A stretch of 64,000 nucleotides of DNA, taken from Spinellus fusiger. Lineage: Eukaryota > Mucoromycota > Mucoromycetes > Mucorales > Phycomycetaceae. Position 1 is the first letter of the stretch; every line of letters starts with the position of its first letter. Shown one piece after another: positions 55,865-64,000 of this stretch. Under the pieces are notes generated by a model, which saw only the letters and a program-made list of their open reading frames with translations, was not told the origin of the DNA and made no database searches. Both the position numbers and the translations under genes were made by a program. The stretch is taken from positions 225,064 to 289,063 of the forward strand of contig JALLLS010000044.1 in NCBI GenBank assembly GCA_025094145.1, in the 5' to 3' direction.

Positions 55865-58800
55865 TATGACAAACAAGGAGTATCTCCCGATATAAGAAGT
55901 CTATCGGAATTCTATATAAAAAAAACCTTAAGAGGTTTAGTCTTGCTGTATTTCTTGGCTTAACTGAAGACACGATTACATTTCTAATGCTAAAATATTG
56001 TAATAAACCTTGATGATAATCTGGTTCATCATCGGATTAATAAACGAGTATTCAAATAAAGTCTATGATTCTTTTTCTATCTATATAGAAAAAGAAGAAA
56101 AAAAGAAAAAAAGAAAAAAAAAGGCCATGCATCACTAGATTTTCTTCTATCAAAAATAAGTTACTAGTTAAAAATAAATTTATAGCTATATAATTCAATA
56201 TTAAAGTTTGAATATTCATTCTATATTTATATAAAGGAGTATTAATGCTTTAAAATTGATTAAAGCCTCAAACATTTGTATAGAGATATAAAGATATTGA
56301 GGAGCATTACCAGTGTATATGTAAACTAACATAGTCGTGCAGACATTGTTTCCTGACCATACATGCAAAAAAAAAAGGCTTGATACTGTCTGTGCACTTC
56401 TATTTTTCGATATACAGGCCTTGGAAATCTTAAAGATATACATTTACTTCTATCGTCGCACAACATTCTTAAAGCTATTTATTCTTATAAATAATATTTA
56501 TCTAAAGTACAGTCTATTCTATTCAAAGATTGATAAATACTAATACAGGGACAGATTATTATAGTGTGTATAAAAATAAAAATGAACTATTATGTTTTTT
56601 GAAGGCTCTCCTGATTTTTCAAATAGATATCCGTAACTATGCCATGAGATACTTAAATGTTCTTAATATATCAACTAAATACTCACATTCAAAGCTGTAG
56701 TGTTGAAATACACAATCAAGAAGAGGCTTAAGGTGACATAATTTCAAGAGCACAAACACTTAATTTTTTTGACAATATAATATACAGAATAACAAGAAAG
56801 GGTGCCAATTTTTATTGAATAAATGTGAAGGGGTGTTTATGTATTATTATTATTTTAAAAATTAAGAATATTTGGTTTAATGAAAGTTTAGGCAATAGTT
56901 TCAATGTTTGTTGTTGCTAGAAACATGTTCTCTAAAATAAACATAGCTACTTTGAAATACTACATGATTATGCATAAGGATTCTCAGTTTTAAATATGAT
57001 ATAATAGATGTAATATATATTTGCATTTGCATTTGTGCGTGTGTGTGTGTGTGTGTTTGTGTTTTTTTTTCTTTTTAAAAAAAGAGATAATAATAATAGT
57101 ATAAAAGTGTACAAAAAAAAAGAACATAGTTTTTTATTAATTTACTTTGATATTCTCTTTACTTTCAATGGATTCAACTCATTTATTTTTTCATAAAAAT
57201 CAATCTTATATGATTGATGTTCTGAAAGCTTACTTTCTTCAAAGTACTAGTGCTGTTGTTGTTGGTATAGCTATGTATGGACTTTATTCTGTCTTCAAAG
57301 ACAAAAAACATGATGGGTTTGAAAAAATACCCATGCCCAAAGGCAAATACCCCTATGTTGGTAAGAACTTAGTTAAGGTTAATAAGATACTGATAATTGT
57401 ATTTTTCAGGCCATTTACCGTACCTTACTGAAAATTCATTTTTAAAGATATATGAGTGGCATAAAGACCTAGGTAAGTACCACTGTAACTAGCTAGCTAT
57501 TACTTTTTGATTAACGCTTTTGCAGGCCCCATTATTCAGGTTAAGATGGGTGTACAAGACACTGTCTTTATTTCAGATCCTTCTATTGCCCATAAAGTAT
57601 TCAACACCAATGGCGGTGTTACTACTATGCGACCAACTAATAATTTCACTAGTGAATATTATAGTATAAACGGAAGGTAAAAAAAATACATGTATTGAGA
57701 ATGCAATGACTTACCTGATACATTATGAACACTTAGAGGAATGATATTTGCTAAAGATAAAAAAAAACTCAAAGAATCAAGACTTGCTGGTAAGACAACA
57801 AAACAAAATAAAAATAGGCATATAAATAGATGAATCTACAAAAGACAGTACTAATATGTCATTGAAGCAAATATGTTCCTAGTACCAAAAGTGTTGGATC
57901 AGATGGGTGATATAATTACTATTGAGACAAGCTATCTCGTAGATCGGCTGATCAGAAATGGAAATACTGATGAAGGAGTGAATCCTTTCAATGATCTTAC
58001 ATTTAGATCTCTTAATGTAATGACAAAAGTCTGTCTGGGGATTCGTCTTGAATCAACTGACGACCCAGTCTTTATGAATATTCTTGAAATTATTCACTTG
58101 TCATTCATGTACTCGGGATTGGATGAAACCATCGATGCATATATTCCAGCTCTCTGGTTTATAGGCTATTTTCAGAAGAAAGATACACAGAAGCGTGAAT
58201 TTATTGCTAATTTACGTGACCCTACTATGAAGAAATTGATAGCCCAGTCTATTGAAGAAGATAATGACTGTCTTGTCAAGAGAATGAGAAAATCAGACAA
58301 TAATAACATGTATGATGAAGAAGATATTATGGTACTTGTCTGTAAGTCGGGTTTAGCAATCTTATGTAGCCTAGAAAGAAACTCACCCCTCCTTTTTGTT
58401 CAATTCAAGGTGACTTGCTTGTTGCTGGAACAGATACTGTTACTTTGTCAATCTCGTGGGCCTTTGTTGCTTTGTCTCGGTATCCTGAAGTTCAACAAAA
58501 GATATGTGCAGAGATAGATGCTTTTATTACTAAGCATAAAAAGCTACCTACTTTCGCAGACCGTGAGGCTTTTCCTTACACAATTTCTGTTCAACGAGAA
58601 ATTATGCGTTTTTATCCACTTACGCCTTATGGAAATCCTCATGTTGCTGAACAGGATTGTAAATATAATTTTAGTTTCATTACACAGAGTAAAGCTAATC
58701 AATGCTCATAGTCACGGTGAATAACTACAGGATTAAAAAAGGAACAACTTTAGTCAGTGATATGTATAGCATGCACAGAAACCCTGATGTCTATTCTGAT

Positions 58801-59510
58801 CCAGACAGATTCATTCCCGAGCGCTTTATAAACAACAAGTCTACATTTCATGCATCTGCCAATGGAAATACAAAAGACAGAGATCAGTTTAATTTTGGAT
58901 GGGGAAGGTAAATAGTTGAATAGACAACTACACTTGCTTCTGACTAATTTACATACTATTCTATGTTTGTATTTAGACGTATTTGTCCTGGAATCTATCT
59001 AGTAAGTTAATTGAGAAGCTTTTAGTCTACACATAGCTTCAGTACACTAATCAAAGCATTTGCATTGCTTTTCAATAGGCTGAGATGGAAATATTTCAGA
59101 CATACATCAATGTTTGGGCACGCAGTACTGTTGAGCCAGCACTTGATTCAAATGGAGACCCTGTATACGGTGATATTGAAGGTTTTATTGATGGTGGGAT
59201 AGCTATAATTCCTAAGCCTTACAAAGTACGATTTGTTGAGAGACCTGATAGACTTATTTAAAAAGTCTATTCATTCTATACAAGATTTTCCGTTTCATTA
59301 TTATTATTTTTGTAGTAATGTTTCAGTGAATAAACGTATATCCATACTGGTCTTTTACTTGGGATTTGTAGTGCTTTAAAGAGAAAATTATGAGTACCAA
59401 TCTTCTAGAGTGGCAAGATTTTGATCTATAGACATTATACATATTCTCTTGTTCCTACACTATTTTCGGAAAGTATTCGCACAACCTCAGAAAAAAATTG
59501 CACACTTTTC
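55865..59510 (+). repeat. Giant inverted repeat, left arm
   Basis: Pairs with 60356-64000 in reverse complement. Coordinates sum to 119866 through the P450 gene and down to 59510; outside an A5/T4 difference (56089-56093 against 63773-63776) the sum becomes 119865. Apart from that single-base indel I saw no mismatch at the places I compared. The arm includes the flank of a Tc1 relic, an AT-rich promoter and the whole P450 gene. Confidence 0.95.
57168..59261 (+). CDS. Cytochrome P450, left-arm copy
   Basis: Nine exons: 57168-57360, 57410-57472, 57526-57676, 57737-57789, 57868-58341, 58410-58658, 58712-58907, 58977-59001 and 59079-59261, giving 528 residues. Features: an N-terminal membrane anchor (about 27-45) and a Pro/Gly hinge (KIPMPKGKYPYVG); I-helix AGTDTVTLS with the oxygen-activating Asp-Thr; the ExxR of QREIMRFYP; FIPERF; and the heme-binding loop FNFGWGRRICPG with the axial Cys. 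All P450 signatures are intact. It is a microsomal mono-oxygenase; substrate and CYP family are not assigned. An 8-codon micro-exon (58977-59001) encodes part of the heme loop. Confidence 0.93.
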
Positions 59511-60408
59511 GAAATATTACTTCAACAATAGGCTTACAGATTTACTATGAAGATAAAAAGGGAAATTTTATCAAAGAATTAGGCAATGAACCCATCTTGA
59601 TGGATGTAGATAAAGAATGTTCTCTTCTTCAAGATATCATAGACAATAGTACTTGGATTTTAAACCACCTGAGGAGCCTCAGTCAAAACCTAAGGCCACA
59701 AAAAAGACCCTCCATAACTTCTAGTTCAGCACCTGTATCTTAATATAAGAAACATAGTGATGATCTTAAGAGAATTCTTTTTCCCATCTGGTTTATCAAC
59801 TAGTTATGGCTGGAGGTAGAACAACTAAGCAATTGAGTATTGCTTGTCAAACCATATACGGCTGACTTAAAAGAGATAAGGAGAATTCATGCAAAATAAG
59901 AGTGATTTTGAAACTAAGTCTGTAGAGACCATAAAAAACATCTTTCTCAAAAATTTTTGAATCGCCCCTCTGTAAAATTATATCAGGCAATGAACAGTCT
60001 CACTGAACAGTTCAAAGACTTGAGAGTTGTAAAAACAACGGTCTATAACTATATGACAGAAAAGTGTGCCTTATCATTTAAGAAAGCATACTTTACTAAA
60101 AAAAAATTAGTAGACTTATTGTAAGTCATGGCTACGGGTATTTATTTCTTCTGCCGTAATTTCCTGAGCTTAACCTGATTTAGTGATTTTGATCTGTTGT
60201 GAGACGTTAAACATGAGGATTACTAAAGCATGTAGCGATGTTCTTATCAGTGATCTTAAGGGATTTTATTATTACACTTCATTGAAACTTGAAACATGTT
60301 CAAGTAAAAATACCTTTTAATAGATTTCTTACACTTTGTGCAAAAAGTGAAAAAAGAAAAGTGTGCAATTTTTTTCTGAGGTTGTGCGAATACTTTCCGA
60401 AAATAGTG
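59458..60408. mobile_element. TIR element at the centre of the palindrome
   Basis: The 53-bp inverted ends (59458-59510 and 60356-60408, starting CACTATTTTCGGAAAG) are flanked by TA (59456-59457 and 60409-60410), so the symmetry centre is a 951-bp Tc1/mariner-type element. Its 845-bp interior is asymmetric. It holds an open frame at 59498-59743 and, at about 59947-60123, a helix-turn-helix-like segment (PSVKLYQAMNSLTEQF, VVKTTVYNYMTEK) resembling the start of a transposase. The catalytic domain is absent, so it is non-autonomous. Confidence 0.75.
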
Positions 60409-63400
60409 TAGGAACAAGAGAATATGTATAATGTCTATAGATCAAAATCTTGCCACTCTAGAAGATTGGTACTCATAATTTTCTCTTTAAAGCACTACAA
60501 ATCCCAAGTAAAAGACCAGTATGGATATACGTTTATTCACTGAAACATTACTACAAAAATAATAATAATGAAACGGAAAATCTTGTATAGAATGAATAGA
60601 CTTTTTAAATAAGTCTATCAGGTCTCTCAACAAATCGTACTTTGTAAGGCTTAGGAATTATAGCTATCCCACCATCAATAAAACCTTCAATATCACCGTA
60701 TACAGGGTCTCCATTTGAATCAAGTGCTGGCTCAACAGTACTGCGTGCCCAAACATTGATGTATGTCTGAAATATTTCCATCTCAGCCTATTGAAAAGCA
60801 ATGCAAATGCTTTGATTAGTGTACTGAAGCTATGTGTAGACTAAAAGCTTCTCAATTAACTTACTAGATAGATTCCAGGACAAATACGTCTAAATACAAA
60901 CATAGAATAGTATGTAAATTAGTCAGAAGCAAGTGTAGTTGTCTATTCAACTATTTACCTTCCCCATCCAAAATTAAACTGATCTCTGTCTTTTGTATTT
61001 CCATTGGCAGATGCATGAAATGTAGACTTGTTGTTTATAAAGCGCTCGGGAATGAATCTGTCTGGATCAGAATAGACATCAGGGTTTCTGTGCATGCTAT
61101 ACATATCACTGACTAAAGTTGTTCCTTTTTTAATCCTGTAGTTATTCACCGTGACTATGAGCATTGATTAGCTTTACTCTGTGTAATGAAACTAAAATTA
61201 TATTTACAATCCTGTTCAGCAACATGAGGATTTCCATAAGGCGTAAGTGGATAAAAACGCATAATTTCTCGTTGAACAGAAATTGTGTAAGGAAAAGCCT
61301 CACGGTCTGCGAAAGTAGGTAGCTTTTTATGCTTAGTAATAAAAGCATCTATCTCTGCACATATCTTTTGTTGAACTTCAGGATACCGAGACAAAGCAAC
61401 AAAGGCCCACGAGATTGACAAAGTAACAGTATCTGTTCCAGCAACAAGCAAGTCACCTTGAATTGAACAAAAAGGAGGGGTGAGTTTCTTTCTAGGCTAC
61501 ATAAGATTGCTAAACCCGACTTACAGACAAGTACCATAATATCTTCTTCATCATACATGTTATTATTGTCTGATTTTCTCATTCTCTTGACAAGACAGTC
61601 ATTATCTTCTTCAATAGACTGGGCTATCAATTTCTTCATAGTAGGGTCACGTAAATTAGCAATAAATTCACGCTTCTGTGTATCTTTCTTCTGAAAATAG
61701 CCTATAAACCAGAGAGCTGGAATATATGCATCGATGGTTTCATCCAATCCCGAGTACATGAATGACAAGTGAATAATTTCAAGAATATTCATAAAGACTG
61801 GGTCGTCAGTTGATTCAAGACGAATCCCCAGACAGACTTTTGTCATTACATTAAGAGATCTAAATGTAAGATCATTGAAAGGATTCACTCCTTCATCAGT
61901 ATTTCCATTTCTGATCAGCCGATCTACGAGATAGCTTGTCTCAATAGTAATTATATCACCCATCTGATCCAACACTTTTGGTACTAGGAACATATTTGCT
62001 TCAATGACATATTAGTACTGTCTTTTGTAGATTCATCTATTTATATGCCTATTTTTATTTTGTTTTGTTGTCTTACCAGCAAGTCTTGATTCTTTGAGTT
62101 TTTTTTTATCTTTAGCAAATATCATTCCTCTAAGTGTTCATAATGTATCAGGTAAGTCATTGCATTCTCAATACATGTATTTTTTTTACCTTCCGTTTAT
62201 ACTATAATATTCACTAGTGAAATTATTAGTTGGTCGCATAGTAGTAACACCGCCATTGGTGTTGAATACTTTATGGGCAATAGAAGGATCTGAAATAAAG
62301 ACAGTGTCTTGTACACCCATCTTAACCTGAATAATGGGGCCTGCAAAAGCGTTAATCAAAAAGTAATAGCTAGCTAGTTACAGTGGTACTTACCTAGGTC
62401 TTTATGCCACTCATATATCTTTAAAAATGAATTTTCAGTAAGGTACGGTAAATGGCCTGAAAAATACAATTATCAGTATCTTATTAACCTTAACTAAGTT
62501 CTTACCAACATAGGGGTATTTGCCTTTGGGCATGGGTATTTTTTCAAACCCATCATGTTTTTTGTCTTTGAAGACAGAATAAAGTCCATACATAGCTATA
62601 CCAACAACAACAGCACTAGTACTTTGAAGAAAGTAAGCTTTCAGAACATCAATCATATAAGATTGATTTTTATGAAAAAATAAATGAGTTGAATCCATTG
62701 AAAGTAAAGAGAATATCAAAGTAAATTAATAAAAAACTATGTTCTTTTTTTTTGTACACTTTTATACTATTATTATTATCTCTTTTTTTAAAAAGAAAAA
62801 AAAACACAAACACACACACACACACACGCACAAATGCAAATGCAAATATATATTACATCTATTATATCATATTTAAAACTGAGAATCCTTATGCATAATC
62901 ATGTAGTATTTCAAAGTAGCTATGTTTATTTTAGAGAACATGTTTCTAGCAACAACAAACATTGAAACTATTGCCTAAACTTTCATTAAACCAAATATTC
63001 TTAATTTTTAAAATAATAATAATACATAAACACCCCTTCACATTTATTCAATAAAAATTGGCACCCTTTCTTGTTATTCTGTATATTATATTGTCAAAAA
63101 AATTAAGTGTTTGTGCTCTTGAAATTATGTCACCTTAAGCCTCTTCTTGATTGTGTATTTCAACACTACAGCTTTGAATGTGAGTATTTAGTTGATATAT
63201 TAAGAACATTTAAGTATCTCATGGCATAGTTACGGATATCTATTTGAAAAATCAGGAGAGCCTTCAAAAAACATAATAGTTCATTTTTATTTTTATACAC
63301 ACTATAATAATCTGTCCCTGTATTAGTATTTATCAATCTTTGAATAGAATAGACTGTACTTTAGATAAATATTATTTATAAGAATAAATAGCTTTAAGAA

Positions 63401-64000
63401 TGTTGTGCGACGATAGAAGTAAATGTATATCTTTAAGATTTCCAAGGCCTGTATATCGAAAAATAGAAGTGCACAGACAGTATCAAGCCTTTTTTTTTTG
63501 CATGTATGGTCAGGAAACAATGTCTGCACGACTATGTTAGTTTACATATACACTGGTAATGCTCCTCAATATCTTTATATCTCTATACAAATGTTTGAGG
63601 CTTTAATCAATTTTAAAGCATTAATACTCCTTTATATAAATATAGAATGAATATTCAAACTTTAATATTGAATTATATAGCTATAAATTTATTTTTAACT
63701 AGTAACTTATTTTTGATAGAAGAAAATCTAGTGATGCATGGCCTTTTTTTTTCTTTTTTTCTTTTTTTCTTCTTTTCTATATAGATAGAAAAAGAATCAT
63801 AGACTTTATTTGAATACTCGTTTATTAATCCGATGATGAACCAGATTATCATCAAGGTTTATTACAATATTTTAGCATTAGAAATGTAATCGTGTCTTCA
63901 GTTAAGCCAAGAAATACAGCAAGACTAAACCTCTTAAGGTTTTTTTTATATAGAATTCCGATAGACTTCTTATATCGGGAGATACTCCTTGTTTGTCATA
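60356..64000 (-). repeat. Giant inverted repeat, right arm (runs off the window)
   Basis: Reverse complement of 55865-59510. The match continues to the last base, so the true outer end is outside the window and the arm length given is a minimum. Confidence 0.95.
60605..62698 (-). CDS. Cytochrome P450, right-arm copy
   Basis: Exact mirror of the left-arm gene: start 62698, stop 60605, and the same nine exons at 119866 minus the left-arm coordinates (first exon 62698-62506, last exon 60787-60605). The encoded 528-residue protein appears identical, with intact I-helix, ExxR and heme-Cys motifs. The two genes are tail to tail, their stops about 1.34 kb apart across the central element. Both could make the same enzyme, doubling dosage, unless the inverted structure triggers silencing or the duplication is an assembly artefact. 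Confidence 0.9.

Noticed and set aside
57034..57060. (GT)n run as a regulatory element of the P450 gene
   Set aside because: It is a simple microsatellite; its presence in both arms only reflects the duplication.

Overview
The window looks like a piece of an early-diverging filamentous fungal genome, most likely Mucoromycota (Mucorales-like). The reasons are short (about 44-180 nt) GT-AG introns, AT-rich intergenic DNA, single-copy fungal core genes (parafibromin/Cdc73, MPP6, NADPH-cytochrome P450 reductase, a Sur7/PalI-type membrane protein, a cytochrome b561) and a heavy load of Tc1/mariner and LINE elements. This is inferred from gene structure and content; no species is claimed.

Layout. 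1-9.8 kb: a small two-exon gene, an unknown nuclear-looking protein with Ser/Ala/Gln runs, and, convergent to it, the P450 reductase. 9.8-30 kb: an accessory block of nested transposons. It holds a 5'-truncated LINE relic, an intact TIR-bounded Tc1 element, a nearly complete LINE (ORF1, then an ORF2 split by one frameshift), several Tc1 relics, a glutathione S-transferase gene with a homopolymer frameshift, the tail of an L1-like LINE, and a Ty3-type integrase/LTR fragment abutting a dead but TIR-complete Tc1. 30.5-38.9 kb: host genes (WD40 protein, Sur7/PalI protein, CDC73, MPP6), with a 16-bp minisatellite carrying repeated GATA/TATC motifs upstream of CDC73. 39-45 kb: MITEs, a Tc1 pseudogene split by a solo LTR, and an intact gene encoding five tandem transposase-type helix-turn-helix domains without a catalytic domain. 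45.2-53.2 kb: cytochrome b561, a Myb/SANT coiled-coil protein and, divergent from it, a 1208-residue DEDD 3'-5' exonuclease carrying many W/G motifs. 53.5-64 kb: more Tc1 relics, then a very large inverted repeat: two near-identical arms of about 3.65 kb, each with a complete nine-exon cytochrome P450 gene, around a 0.95-kb TIR element. The right arm runs off the window.

Connections. The P450 reductase is the expected electron donor of microsomal P450s such as the palindromic pair. Cdc73 (Paf1 complex) and MPP6 (nuclear exosome cofactor) are convergent neighbours in RNA synthesis and decay; together they contain three GC-AG introns. The most unusual items are the poly-HTH protein (probably domesticated from a Tc1-type transposase), the exonuclease with Argonaute-hook-like tryptophans (a candidate small-RNA pathway factor), and the P450 palindrome.
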